NCBI RefSeq assembly: GCF_016342405.1
Contig: NZ_JAEINN010000008.1
Location: 1 to 64,000 of the forward strand
Direction: 5' to 3'
DNA: 64,000 nt
DNA from: Maridesulfovibrio ferrireducens
Lineage (GTDB): Bacteria; Desulfobacterota; Desulfovibrionia; Desulfovibrionales; Desulfovibrionaceae
A program made the translations under genes and the position numbers. Positions 26,086 through 34,424 of the stretch are shown here, piece by piece (positions within the stretch are counted from its first letter, which is position 1; each line of letters begins with the position of its first letter). The notes under the pieces are model-generated. The model made no database searches and had not been told where the DNA came from. It saw only the letters and a list, made by a program, of their open reading frames with translations.

Positions 26086-27090
26086 ATGACCAATATTAAT
26101 GATAATATCGCAACTGTAATGAAGGTGCTGGGGAATTCCTCAGGAACCGCTGCGGGGGCTGGTACACCTAATCTTGCAGCTTTAAAAAATAAAGCCGGAT
26201 CTTTTGATATGGAAATGGAAATGGCAGGGCGTATGTTCTCTGAAGGGCGGGATGGCGAAGGTTATTCCGCGCAGGGGATGGATATGGGGGTTATGAACAA
26301 CGCCCTGATGCTTGAAGCTTTGACAGCCTTGAACTCGATTAAAGGTTTACAGAAAAATGAAGGTAGAGGTTCATCTCCTTTTACCAACAATCCATACAGC
26401 AATATTTCTAATCAGTTTGATGTTACTTCTGTCAAAAATATGTCCATGCCGGATGTTGTCGGAGATTTATCCGCAAAATTTGAATCAGGTGCCAAAGGTG
26501 TTTCTGCCATTGGATATGATCGTGTGGGCGGAACTTCATACGGAAAATATCAAATTGCATCTAATACCGGTACAATGGACAAGTTTATTGAATTTCTGAA
26601 GGATAAAGCTCCGCATGTTGCGGAAAGACTGGAACAATCCGGTCCTGCAAATACGGGATCTAAAAATGGTCATATGCCTGATGAATGGCGTAAAATAGCC
26701 GCAGAAGATTCAGCCGGTTTTGAAAAATTGCAGCATGATTTCATACGCAATAGTCATTATGACCCAGCAGCGAAAAAGATTTTTGCGCAGACTGGAATTG
26801 ATATTAATAATTTGCCGGGACCGCTTCGTGAAGTACTCTGGAGTACGTCTGTTCAGCACGGGGCTACAGGGGCATCAAATTTGATTTCACGGGCACTCGA
26901 TAAGCTGTCTTCGCAGGCAACAGAAAAAGGCTTTCCAGCTAATCTAGTTAAAGAGATATATGGTGAGCGTAAGGAGCAGTTTGCTTCATCCACTGGGGCT
27001 GTGCAGGAGAGTGTAGCAAAGCGGTTGACGAAGGAACAGAATATGGTTCTTACAATGCTTGAACAGGCTTCTGTTTCTAAACTGGCTTAG
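26086..27090 (+). CDS. Lysozyme/glycosidase-like protein
   Basis: 334 residues from the ATG at 26086 (agagggaataacc before it); a TTG at 26068 is less likely. The first 120 residues are low-complexity and Gly/Met-rich, like flagellar or secreted muramidase leaders. Residues about 130-330 contain FESGAKGVSAIGYDRVGGTSYGKYQIAS with a Glu in the position of a lysozyme-fold catalytic Glu and a SYGKYQIAS strand, then LREVLWSTSVQHGATGASNLI. I read this as a lysozyme-like fold of the phage-tail or flagellum-associated type, which would cut peptidoglycan. No signal peptide is present, and the export route is unknown. Confidence 0.55.
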   Translation: MTNINDNIATVMKVLGNSSGTAAGAGTPNLAALKNKAGSFDMEMEMAGRMFSEGRDGEGYSAQGMDMGVMNNALMLEALTALNSIKGLQKNEGRGSSPFTNNPYSNISNQFDVTSVKNMSMPDVVGDLSAKFESGAKGVSAIGYDRVGGTSYGKYQIASNTGTMDKFIEFLKDKAPHVAERLEQSGPANTGSKNGHMPDEWRKIAAEDSAGFEKLQHDFIRNSHYDPAAKKIFAQTGIDINNLPGPLREVLWSTSVQHGATGASNLISRALDKLSSQATEKGFPANLVKEIYGERKEQFASSTGAVQESVAKRLTKEQNMVLTMLEQASVSKLA

Positions 27091-27121
27091 TTTGAATTGA
27101 ATATAGTTTTTTAAATTGCGG

Positions 27122-28636
27122 TTATTTTTTCGCCAGAGACTCTTCAAGCGAATGGTCTACTTTTACGTGCAGAGTTCGGCTTACATTGTCGACTACTACC
27201 TGTCCCGGAGCAGCTCCTTTTCTTTTACGAACATCTTTAACCAGCGCGCACATTATATCCGCTTTTGAGTCATCGCATCGGTAACTTTTAAGCGCTGCAA
27301 GCGTTGCGGCTTCTTTGAATGTTGTTTCCGGTATTTCCTGGCCGGGATGATCTCTTTTCAATATAACATGTGATCCAGGCCCGCCTTCTACATGAAACCA
27401 GTAGTCGAAAACAGATGCCGCCTTGCTGAGCAGGTCATGGTTTGCTTTGCTGTTTTTACCCCTGATCATGAGAAATCCATCTGAGGAAACAAAGAGAGCA
27501 ACAGCGATATCTTTATATTTTTTAGGAATTTCAAGGCTAGTTTTTTGCCTGTCTTTGCTTGACGGTGGCATTAAATTGGCGTGAAGGAATTCTTCCTGCT
27601 GAGTTTCAACTTCACCTCTCCGCCGCTCCATATGTTTGAGGCCCCTTTGAGCCTTGGCTGAAAGCTTGAAAATTTTAGTCATGTTTTCTGCCGGAGTCAG
27701 AGTAGGATCGAGCTTCACGACCATTTTTCCGTGCTCAGGATGTGTGACAGTAACCTTATCAAGTTCTCTTAGCGGTTTAAGGCGGTACATCTCAGCTTGA
27801 AGAGCTTCTGCTTCGATTTTTCTGCTTAAAAGTTTGCGGAGCCTGTCCTCTTCTTCTTCAATTCTACTCATTATTTTTTTGAATTTCTTTTTACTGGACT
27901 TAAGAGCATTTTTATCTTCAGAGTTTTCGAGCCGTTCCATTGTGGGGAATAAAACTTTTTCTCCATATACTGAAGAGGCTTCTATTGCTGATGAAAATAT
28001 TTGCTGGTTTGAGTTTTCGTCCGGCCAGAGGCGTGGAGGGGATAATTCGTTTTTACCGTCAGTTGAAAGGTAAAAAGTATTAGCCGCACCGTTTTTCAGA
28101 GTATCAAGCAATTTTTGAGCTTCTGGAGGTGTGAGTTTTTTTAGTGCCTTGCGAAGAGGGGGCGAAATATGCGGGAATTCTTTCCAGATTTCTGCAGTGT
28201 CCTGAATGTCAGCATAAGAAGGCCAAAAGACAGGAAGGCCGAAGTCTTGGGGTAATTCGTGAATCAGGGATATTCCCTTTTTTATATCAAATAAAAGGAA
28301 CCTGTATTTGCTGGGTTCTCTTCCCGGAGAAAGGGAAAATGCGACACGCAGGTTGGTCCAGTCGTGGTGGGCTTCAAAAATCCTTCGTCCTGAAAGTCTT
28401 TTTCGAAGCCACATTACAGTGGCGGTAGGGTTTGCCGGGTTAAGCGGCTTTACCTTTGAAAGAAAAAAAAGGCCCACCGATTTGGCGGGCCTGAATAATA
28501 AGAATTCTTTTCCACCCGTAGATTGGAGCGCAAGTGTCCATACCCCGTCTGCGGGAGCAAATATTTTTTCAACCCTTCGCCCATTAAGATTTTTCTCAAG
28601 TTCGAGTACAAGGGCATGAAAGAAGTGCGCGTCCAT
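27122..28636 (-). CDS. NFACT-family protein (RqcH/Rqc2-like)
   Basis: 504 residues. The N-terminal NFACT-N region (MDAHFFHALVLELEKNLNGRRVEKIFAP) and the C-terminal NFACT-R (DUF814) region are both present; the latter has DYWFHVEGGPGSHVILKRDH, the key strand, followed by TFKEAATLAALKS and the KDVRKRKGAAPGQVVV closing. Bacterial RqcH binds stalled 50S subunits and directs alanine tailing of nascent chains. The central coiled coil (RIEEEEDRLRKLLSRKIEAEALQAEMYRLK) and helix-hairpin-helix region are shorter than in Firmicutes proteins. It follows the dksA-type gene on the same strand. Confidence 0.88.
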   Translation of the reverse strand: MDAHFFHALVLELEKNLNGRRVEKIFAPADGVWTLALQSTGGKEFLLFRPAKSVGLFFLSKVKPLNPANPTATVMWLRKRLSGRRIFEAHHDWTNLRVAFSLSPGREPSKYRFLLFDIKKGISLIHELPQDFGLPVFWPSYADIQDTAEIWKEFPHISPPLRKALKKLTPPEAQKLLDTLKNGAANTFYLSTDGKNELSPPRLWPDENSNQQIFSSAIEASSVYGEKVLFPTMERLENSEDKNALKSSKKKFKKIMSRIEEEEDRLRKLLSRKIEAEALQAEMYRLKPLRELDKVTVTHPEHGKMVVKLDPTLTPAENMTKIFKLSAKAQRGLKHMERRRGEVETQQEEFLHANLMPPSSKDRQKTSLEIPKKYKDIAVALFVSSDGFLMIRGKNSKANHDLLSKAASVFDYWFHVEGGPGSHVILKRDHPGQEIPETTFKEAATLAALKSYRCDDSKADIMCALVKDVRKRKGAAPGQVVVDNVSRTLHVKVDHSLEESLAKK

Positions 28637-28654
28637 TATATGTATTCCGGGAGA

Positions 28655-29017
28655 TTACTCTCCCCGATTTTGTTCTTCCTCTTCCTGTTTGCTTTTGCAT
28701 GCAATGCAAAGGGTTGTTACAGGTCGTGCTTTAAGGCGAGCAATTGAGATGTCATCGCCGCATGCAACACAGTAACCGAAGTCCCCGTCATCGATGCGCT
28801 TGATCGCTTTTTGAATTTTTTTGATCAATTTACGTTCTCTGTCTCGTAGTCGCAAAGTAAAAGCTCTGTCGGATTCAGCTGTAGCACGATCAGCAGGGTC
28901 GGCGTAAGTTTCACCGGACTCTGTCATGTCTTCAATCGTTTCCTGTCCTTTTTGTAGAATCTCATCAAGATTTTTATTCAGGGCATCGCGGAAAAATGCT
29001 AATTCTTTCTGGTCCAT
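28655..29017 (-). CDS. dksA: DksA/TraR-type RNA polymerase-binding protein
   Basis: 120 residues. A coiled-coil N-terminal half (DALNKNLDEILQKGQETIEDM, then AESDRAFTLRLRDRERKLIKKIQKAIKRI) contains acidic residues for the secondary channel tip, and the C-terminal four-Cys zinc finger reads CVACGDDISIARLKARPVTTLCIAC. It binds RNA polymerase with ppGpp to control rRNA and amino acid promoters. Strong ribosome binding site (gggaggttaatgat). The NFACT gene follows 18 bases after its stop. Confidence 0.93.
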   Translation of the reverse strand: MDQKELAFFRDALNKNLDEILQKGQETIEDMTESGETYADPADRATAESDRAFTLRLRDRERKLIKKIQKAIKRIDDGDFGYCVACGDDISIARLKARPVTTLCIACKSKQEEEEQNRGE

Positions 29018-29325
29018 ATCATTAACCTCCCATTTGGAGAAGTTTAATTTAAGTAATTACCTCGACAACGCTAAGCTTTTTAAAGATGAAAGGTCTTATC
29101 CCAAAGACGACGTGAAAGTAAAGTGAAACCGGAGTAAATGTTATTAAAAATATAAATAAATTAAAAATCTAAATCGGTTGACAAAACTTTGAGGCCGTCC
29201 TAAAAGCTGTTCTCGGTTGACGCAATTAGTTCATTGAAATTTTTTCGATTTAAGTTTTAAACTGCATTGAACATGGCTAAGCAGTTTTAACTTAAAGAGA
29301 ATGTTATAAAAAAATAAAAAAGTAG

Positions 29326-29354
29326 TTGACAGGTATTAGCCGAAAGGTTAACTT
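29326..29354 (+). promoter_or_regulatory. Sigma-70-type promoter of the tRNA cluster
   Basis: TTGACA (29326-29331), a 17-base spacer and TAACTT (29349-29354) lie 18 bases upstream of the first tRNA. The remaining 300 bases back to the dksA gene are AT-rich with no gene visible. Confidence 0.7.
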
Positions 29355-29372
29355 CTGTTTCGCTTTTCGTGA

Positions 29373-29447
29373 GCGGGAATAACTCAGCGGTAGAGTGTAA
29401 CCTTGCCAAGGTTGAAGTCGCGAGTTCAAATCTCGTTTCCCGCTCCA
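29373..29447 (+). tRNA. tRNA-Gly (GCC), copy 1
   Basis: 75 nt including CCA. Acceptor GCGGGAA pairs with TTCCCGC, anticodon loop reads TTGCCAA with GCC, and the T arm carries gttcaaatc. The anticodon stem is taacc/ggttg with a U-G pair at the base. Confidence 0.95.
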
Positions 29448-29458
29448 TTTTTTTATAA

Positions 29459-29533
29459 GGCGACATAGCCAAGCGGTAAGGCAGAGGTCTGCAAAACCTC
29501 CATTCTCCGGTTCAAATCCGGATGTCGCCTCCA
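29459..29533 (+). tRNA. tRNA-Cys (GCA)
   Basis: 75 nt including CCA. Acceptor GGCGACA, anticodon loop CTGCAAA with GCA, T arm ccggttcaaatccgg. Located 11 bases after the first tRNA-Gly and 4 before the second; all three are on one transcript. Confidence 0.95.
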
Positions 29534-29537
29534 ATCC

Positions 29538-29612
<75 letters not shown>

Positions 29613-29621
29613 GGAGAGTTC

Positions 29622-29653
29622 AGGGTCGATCAGCAATGATCGACCCTTTTTTT
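29622..29653 (+). terminator. Terminator of the tRNA cluster
   Basis: A perfect 11-bp stem (agggtcgatca, loop gcaa, tgatcgaccct) ends in seven T residues. Confidence 0.9.
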
Positions 29654-29840
29654 ATGTCTATTCATAATATATAAGTTTCATTTTTTTGCTCATTGGTAAG
29701 CAGGGTGTTGACCGTATGAGTGTTAATGATTACTCCTTTTCGGCATAGAGAGACCTTATTCATACCAAAATGGAATGAATTTGTTTGTCTGTTTTTTGGT
29801 GAACAAAAAAATAGAATCGAACTTTCATAGGAGGAAATCC

Positions 29841-30560
29841 TTGAATAATATAGCTTTAAAGCCCGAGGCTTCATTTGATGAGTTACTTGCGGCTGCCCGT
29901 AATAAATTTGGTGCAATAAAATTTGAGTCTGTTAAAATTGGTGGGAAAGAACTCGAGATTGCTCAAGTTGTCGATATGCCCGCTTATTTAGATAGTTTAA
30001 TTGATAAGATCAGAGGCGGTAAAAAAATAGAGTTGCCATTGTGGGCTAAGATTTGGCCTTCCTCGATGGTCCTTGGCGTTTATCTCCTTAAATTTAAGCC
30101 TGTTGAAAAGGCTACTTTTCTTGAGGTCGGAGCAGGCGGAGGTATTTGCGGACTTTTAGCTGCCAGCAGAGGGTATAATGTCGTACTGTCAGATGTTGAT
30201 GACGATGCGTTGCTTTTTTGTCGCCTGAATGCTGTGCGCAATAATCTGGATGATAAAATTTCAGTTAAAAAAATAGATTTTTGCAGCGATGAAATGAATG
30301 AAAAGTTCAATTATATCATAGGTAGCGAAGTTCTTTATCAGGAAAATATTCAAATTCCTTTTTATCATTTTATAGAGAAGCACCTCAGTAAAGATGATGG
30401 CTCGGAAACTCTTCTTGCGATGGATAAGAAGCGCTCCGGCCGACTCTTTTTTGAAGAAGCCCAAAAAAATTATCGCCTCATGCGGCAGGAAGTTTCTTTT
30501 GCCGGAAATGAGACTGAAGGTAAAACCCTTATTTCTCTTGTAAGAATGGGAGCACTCTAA
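29841..30560 (+). CDS. SAM-dependent methyltransferase (family 16/METTL-like)
   Basis: 239 residues from a TTG start at 29841, chosen because ggaggaaatcc precedes it; an upstream ATG at 29775 has none. A lead segment LPLWAKIWPSSMVLGVYLL, then motif I LEVGAGGGICGLLAA (94-108), motif II LSDVDDDALLFCRLN, and FNYIIGSEVLYQENI give the layout of METTL21/family 16 enzymes, which methylate lysines of specific proteins; the WPSS wording (usual WPAS) is characteristic. Its stop is 1 base before the YcaO-TPR start, so the two are one unit. A protein substrate is plausible, unproven. Confidence 0.85.
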   Translation: MNNIALKPEASFDELLAAARNKFGAIKFESVKIGGKELEIAQVVDMPAYLDSLIDKIRGGKKIELPLWAKIWPSSMVLGVYLLKFKPVEKATFLEVGAGGGICGLLAASRGYNVVLSDVDDDALLFCRLNAVRNNLDDKISVKKIDFCSDEMNEKFNYIIGSEVLYQENIQIPFYHFIEKHLSKDDGSETLLAMDKKRSGRLFFEEAQKNYRLMRQEVSFAGNETEGKTLISLVRMGAL

Positions 30561-30561
30561 A

Positions 30562-32292
30562 ATGATTAAACTTAAATCTTGTCTTAAAGTTTATACAACT
30601 GATCAGGATAAAGCTGTTTCACCTGAAGAAACCGTTTCCCGCGTAAAGAAGTTGCTGGAAAAGAATTGTGACGGAGTGCTCGGATGTACTCGTAAGATCG
30701 ACACCGGACGACTCGGAATTCCTGTTTTTATAAGCGAATGCGGTCCTGCTGCACGTGATATTATGCCTACACGCAAACAGATGGGAAAAGGTGCTTCCGT
30801 TGCGCAGGCAGAAGCCTCAGCATTGATGGAATTAGTTGAAAGATTCAGCTTTTTCAGTTTCTGGAGCAATTCCGAAAATTTCACTCTTGCAACATATAGT
30901 GAAGCTGAAGAGCTTTGGCCCGGAAAAGTTATTTCCATTGAAAAGATCCTTCAATCCGTTGACGAAGAAATGGAACCGGCTAAAGCCCGTGTTATTCTGG
31001 ATTTAGTACGCTGGCATTTTCATCCGGCGCTTAATGTGCTGACCGGAGAGACGGAATATGTTCCTTTGGACTGGTTTAAAATATTAAATGAATTTAATGG
31101 TTCTTCGGCTGGAAATACCCCGGAAGAATCTGTTCTTCAAGGTGGTAGCGAGCTTGTTGAAAGGCATGTTTGTGCGGTTATTGATCGTGACAGGGGTGAA
31201 GTTCCATGTATCGATCCTGCCTCATGTGGTGACGCTGTTCTGGCAAAGCTTTGCAAGTGTTTTGAAGACAACGGAATCAAATATATCATAAATGACTTTT
31301 CTCTAGGAATGCCGCTACCCACGGTTGCTGTCACTGCTTGGGATCCGTCAACTTTTCCCGGAATGAGTGAGATTGTTTTCACAGCGGGAACATCCTCCTG
31401 TCCGTCAAAGGCTGCAATCAGAGCTTTTACTGAGGTCGCCCAGCTTGCCGGGGACTTTGAAACCGGGCGAGTCTATGAAGCTTCAGGACTTCCTAAGTTT
31501 ACTGATCTGGAACAGGCTGAATGGCTTGCCAGAGGCTGTCGTGTTGCTTTAGACAGTCTTCCGTCCGTAAAGCATGCTGATATCTACGAAGAGCTGATGC
31601 AGTTTGCCGCAGGTCTGAATGAGCGTGGGTATACTTTGTACACAGTAGATACTACTCATCCTGACTTAGGTGTGTCTGCGAACTATAATTTTGTTCCCGG
31701 TTTCCATTTCAGGGAACGCACTCCGTATGCAAGTCTGGGGCTTTTTGTGGGCCGTATTCTGTCCGAAAAAGTCGCTATAGATCTTGCGGGTGCAGGTCTG
31801 GATGTTATTTCAGATATTTATGAAGATGATTATTTCATTCCTTTCTTTGAAGGGATGCTGGCTCTTCGCGGTGGTGATACATCAAGAGCTGCTGATATGT
31901 TCATGCTGGCGACCGAGGTTCAGCCTGCCAATGAAGAGAAGGCCCTGTCGGCGTTTTATACTGCCTATGCCATGTCTTTAGAGGAAAGATGGTCCGAGGT
32001 TCTCCCTTATCTTGATCGGGCTGTTGAGCTTGATAGTGAGGCTAAAGAGTACTTCAATCTTCGTGGAGTTGCATATTTCAAAGCCGGAGAATATTCACTT
32101 GCAGCTGAAGATTTTAAATCAGCTTTGGCTATAGATAGCGGTTCGGCTTCTGATCTAGCCAATTTGGGGTTATGTCATAAGTTTATGGGGGATACCGAAG
32201 AAGCTATTGAATATTTAAGAACAGCTCTTGAGCTTGAACCTGGGCTTGAGTATGCGAGAACACATCTTGAGCAACTGCTTAAAGTTAAATAG
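30562..32292 (+). CDS. YcaO-like protein fused to TPR repeats
   Basis: 576 residues. The YcaO domain spans about 1-400: ASALMELVERFSFFSFW (86-102) and SELVERHVCAVIDRDRG (195-211) carry the ATP/Mg-binding Glu and Arg residues. Residues about 430-576 contain TPR repeats (EEKALSAFYTAYAMSLEERW, EAKEYFNLRGVAYFKAGEYSLAAEDFKSAL, SASDLANLGLCHKFMGDTEEAIEYLRTALEL). YcaO enzymes use ATP to activate peptide amides; the TPR could present a substrate protein. The methyltransferase gene ends 1 base upstream, and dsrC follows on the same strand after a hairpin. No sulfur donor TfuA is present. Substrate unknown; DsrC or a ribosomal protein are untested possibilities. Confidence 0.85.
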   Translation: MIKLKSCLKVYTTDQDKAVSPEETVSRVKKLLEKNCDGVLGCTRKIDTGRLGIPVFISECGPAARDIMPTRKQMGKGASVAQAEASALMELVERFSFFSFWSNSENFTLATYSEAEELWPGKVISIEKILQSVDEEMEPAKARVILDLVRWHFHPALNVLTGETEYVPLDWFKILNEFNGSSAGNTPEESVLQGGSELVERHVCAVIDRDRGEVPCIDPASCGDAVLAKLCKCFEDNGIKYIINDFSLGMPLPTVAVTAWDPSTFPGMSEIVFTAGTSSCPSKAAIRAFTEVAQLAGDFETGRVYEASGLPKFTDLEQAEWLARGCRVALDSLPSVKHADIYEELMQFAAGLNERGYTLYTVDTTHPDLGVSANYNFVPGFHFRERTPYASLGLFVGRILSEKVAIDLAGAGLDVISDIYEDDYFIPFFEGMLALRGGDTSRAADMFMLATEVQPANEEKALSAFYTAYAMSLEERWSEVLPYLDRAVELDSEAKEYFNLRGVAYFKAGEYSLAAEDFKSALAIDSGSASDLANLGLCHKFMGDTEEAIEYLRTALELEPGLEYARTHLEQLLKVK

Positions 32293-32326
32293 TTCTAATT
32301 TTTATGCGTATTTTTTGGGTTCATTA

Positions 32327-32355
32327 TTGACAAGAAAGCATATTAGAGATTATCG
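32327..32355 (+). promoter_or_regulatory. Candidate dsrC promoter
   Basis: TTGACA (32327-32332), 17 bases, TTATCG (32350-32355) lie between the YcaO-TPR gene and dsrC. The -10 match is weak. If used, the leader would be about 135 bases and contain the hairpin at 32405-32423. Confidence 0.4.
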
Positions 32356-32404
32356 CTTTATGAACAAAAACGTAGAGTGGTTTTTTGTTCCTTAAAAAGT
32401 CGTG

Positions 32405-32425
32405 AAACAGCGGATCGCTGTTTTT
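32405..32425 (+). terminator. Short hairpin with T run in the dsrC leader
   Basis: A perfect 8-bp stem (aaacagcg, loop gat, cgctgttt) ending in five T residues. It is either the terminator of the YcaO operon or an attenuator inside the dsrC leader. Confidence 0.55.
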
Positions 32426-32498
32426 GGATATGGTTGATTCGGCAAACGTTGAATCACATTTCAGCTTAATAGCATAATATTCCTAAGGAGTATCACAG

Positions 32499-32816
32499 AT
32501 GGCAAACGTAGAATTCATGGGTCAGTCCTTCGAAGTTGATGAAGACGGTTTCCTCCTCAAGTTTGAAGAATGGAGCCCTGATTGGGTTGACTATTGTAAA
32601 GAAGGCGAAGGCATCAAAGAACTGAATGAAGAACACCAGAAAGTTCTCGACTTCTTGCAGGATTACTACAAGAAGAACGGAATCGCTCCTATGGTTCGCA
32701 TTCTCTCCAAAGTTACTGGTTACAAGCTGAAACACATCTATGAATTGTTCCCTTCCGGTCCAGGTAAAGGAGCATGTAAGATGGCTGGTCTGCCTAAACC
32801 TACTGGTTGCGTATAG
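32499..32816 (+). CDS. dsrC: DsrC sulfur-carrier protein
   Basis: 105 residues with strong binding site taaggag. The C-terminal arm has the two functional cysteines (GACKMAGLPKPTGCV; Cys93 and the penultimate Cys104) that carry the trisulfide formed by dissimilatory sulfite reductase DsrAB, later reduced by DsrMKJOP. KFEEWSPDWV and IRILSKVTGYKLKHIYELFP-type segments match full-length DsrC rather than the TusE or single-Cys relatives. Located away from dsrAB, as in Desulfovibrio. Expected to be abundant. Confidence 0.96.
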   Translation: MANVEFMGQSFEVDEDGFLLKFEEWSPDWVDYCKEGEGIKELNEEHQKVLDFLQDYYKKNGIAPMVRILSKVTGYKLKHIYELFPSGPGKGACKMAGLPKPTGCV

Positions 32817-32840
32817 CTTCCGGTTTTTAGCAGAATATTT

Positions 32841-32869
32841 AGGCGGGGCCTTACGGCTCCGCCTTTTTT
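32841..32869 (+). terminator. Terminator of dsrC
   Basis: aggcgg pairs with ccgcct around a 12-base loop that itself has a partial ggcc/ggct pairing; six T residues follow. Confidence 0.85.
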
Positions 32870-32883
32870 GTTTATATGAGTTG

Positions 32884-32912
32884 TTGACTTGTTGGCCGTT
32901 TCTACATAAAAA
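32884..32912 (+). promoter_or_regulatory. Candidate rpmE promoter
   Basis: TTGACT (32884-32889), a 17-base spacer and TAAAAA (32907-32912), about 90 bases upstream of rpmE and after the dsrC terminator. Confidence 0.4.
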
Positions 32913-33000
32913 TTTCAATCAAAGCAGATATCCCTTGCATATTGTGTACGGTGGGGGTATTGGGCTTTGTTTCCACGGTTAACAAAGACAGGAGTAAGTC

Positions 33001-33231
33001 ATGAAAAAAGATATCCATCCTAAACTTTACAAGGCAACTGTCCGCTGTTATTGCGGATATGAGTCTGATGTTTATTCTACACTGGGTGAAGAGGTTAGTA
33101 CTGAAATTTGTTCAAACTGCCATCCTTTTTACACAGGTAAACAGCGTTTCATCGATGCAGCTGGTCGTATTGACCGCTTCAAGAAAAAATTCGGTGATTT
33201 CAACGCTGCTGACAAAGTTAAAGGCAATTAG
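33001..33231 (+). CDS. rpmE: Ribosomal protein L31 (zinc-type)
   Basis: 76 residues, [24 protein letters not shown]. The zinc-binding cysteines C16, C18, C37 and C40 (CYC...CSNC) make this the C+ form used when zinc is sufficient. aggag precedes ATG. Own promoter and terminator, so monocistronic. Confidence 0.97.
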   Translation: MKKDIHPKLYKATVRCYCGYESDVYSTLGEEVSTEICSNCHPFYTGKQRFIDAAGRIDRFKKKFGDFNAADKVKGN

Positions 33232-33258
33232 TTCTTTTTTTGCGGTTTTGCCGCGTAA

Positions 33259-33304
33259 ACATGCCTCTGTTGCTTTTGGGCGACAGAGGCATGTTGCTTT
33301 TTTG
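33259..33304 (+). terminator. Terminator of rpmE
   Basis: A perfect 12-bp stem (acatgcctctgt and acagaggcatgt) with a 12-base loop, then seven T residues beginning four bases later. Confidence 0.9.
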
Positions 33305-33485
33305 TATCCAATCGACAATCCCGCGTTGTTTTAAAGTTGGGCTTTCACTTTTTACCGCCTGCATTGTCTTTTTTTTTGGGAAATCTCGCGCTGTCCCCTT
33401 GTCTGTTCCCAATGCGTGATTATCCTATCTGAATCTGAAATCACTTGAATTAAGTGGGAATTTTATCCCTAAGAGAGGAAACGCT

Positions 33486-34424
33486 TTGAAATCATCTCTT
33501 TTGATGTCCGCAGCTAAGACTGTTGGTGGTCAGGCTGTAATTGAGGGCGTTATGATGCGGGCTAAGGACAGGCTTGCTATTGCGGTTCGTCGTCCTGACG
33601 GTGAGATTACCGTGGAATTACGTCCTTGGTTTTCTATGACTCCTGAGTTTATGAAGAAACCTTTTTTGCGCGGCTTCCCAATTTTTATTGAGACTATGGT
33701 CAACGGTGTCAAAGCTCTCAACTATTCCGCAACTCAGGCTCTTGACGAAGAAGACGGAGAACTGACCAGTTTTCATCTGATACTTACCATGATTATAGCG
33801 ATGGGTTCCGCCTTGGGACTTTTCGTAGTTCTTCCACATTTTTTTTCAGTATTAATGAAGTGGTGGGGCATTTCCGGTGATGTTGATACCCTTAGTTTTC
33901 ATGTCTGGGATGGCTTTTTTAAAATGGCCATGTTTCTTGGATATATTGTAGCCATATCATTTGTTCCTGATATCAAGCGTGTTTTTCAGTACCACGGGGC
34001 TGAACACAAATCTATTTGGGCATACGAATCCGGTAGTGAACTGACACCAAGCAAGGTCAAAGAGTTCAGCAGACTGCATCCTCGTTGCGGGACTGCTTTT
34101 TTGTTGTTTGTTTTGGTTGTGAGCATTTTGCTGTTCACTATACTGGTTCCGTTGCTGCTCGCTATTTGGTCTCCTCAGACTTTCTTATATAAACATTTAT
34201 ATATTGTCGGCATTAAGCTGCTTCTTATGGCTCCGGTCAGTGCTATTGCTTATGAAATGATTAAAGCGTCAAGTAAGCATGAAAATAATTTGTTTTGCCG
34301 GGCCATGTGCCTTCCTGGACTAGGTATGCAACTTTTAACTACAAGTGAACCTGATCTTGATCAGATTGAGGTTGCTTTGGCTGCTCTTGCAAAGGCTGTT
34401 GAAGAAGACGGAGGAGTAAGCTGA
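33486..34424 (+). CDS. DUF1385 membrane protein
   Basis: 312 residues from a TTG start with agaggaaac upstream. Signature [29 protein letters not shown] at the start, several membrane segments ([20 protein letters not shown] and others), the [17 protein letters not shown] block and [17 protein letters not shown] identify DUF1385 (YqhQ-like). Function not established. Its stop overlaps the prfA start by one base, a conserved arrangement in many bacteria. Confidence 0.92.
   Translation: MKSSLLMSAAKTVGGQAVIEGVMMRAKDRLAIAVRRPDGEITVELRPWFSMTPEFMKKPFLRGFPIFIETMVNGVKALNYSATQALDEEDGELTSFHLILTMIIAMGSALGLFVVLPHFFSVLMKWWGISGDVDTLSFHVWDGFFKMAMFLGYIVAISFVPDIKRVFQYHGAEHKSIWAYESGSELTPSKVKEFSRLHPRCGTAFLLFVLVVSILLFTILVPLLLAIWSPQTFLYKHLYIVGIKLLLMAPVSAIAYEMIKASSKHENNLFCRAMCLPGLGMQLLTTSEPDLDQIEVALAALAKAVEEDGGVS

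Noticed and set aside
27834-28747. Plus-strand ORFs opposite the NFACT gene
   Set aside because: Shadows of the real minus-strand gene; composition follows the reverse of its codons.
32450-32485. Second dsrC promoter TTGAAT/CATAAT
   Set aside because: Transcription would start inside or next to the ribosome binding site, leaving no usable leader.
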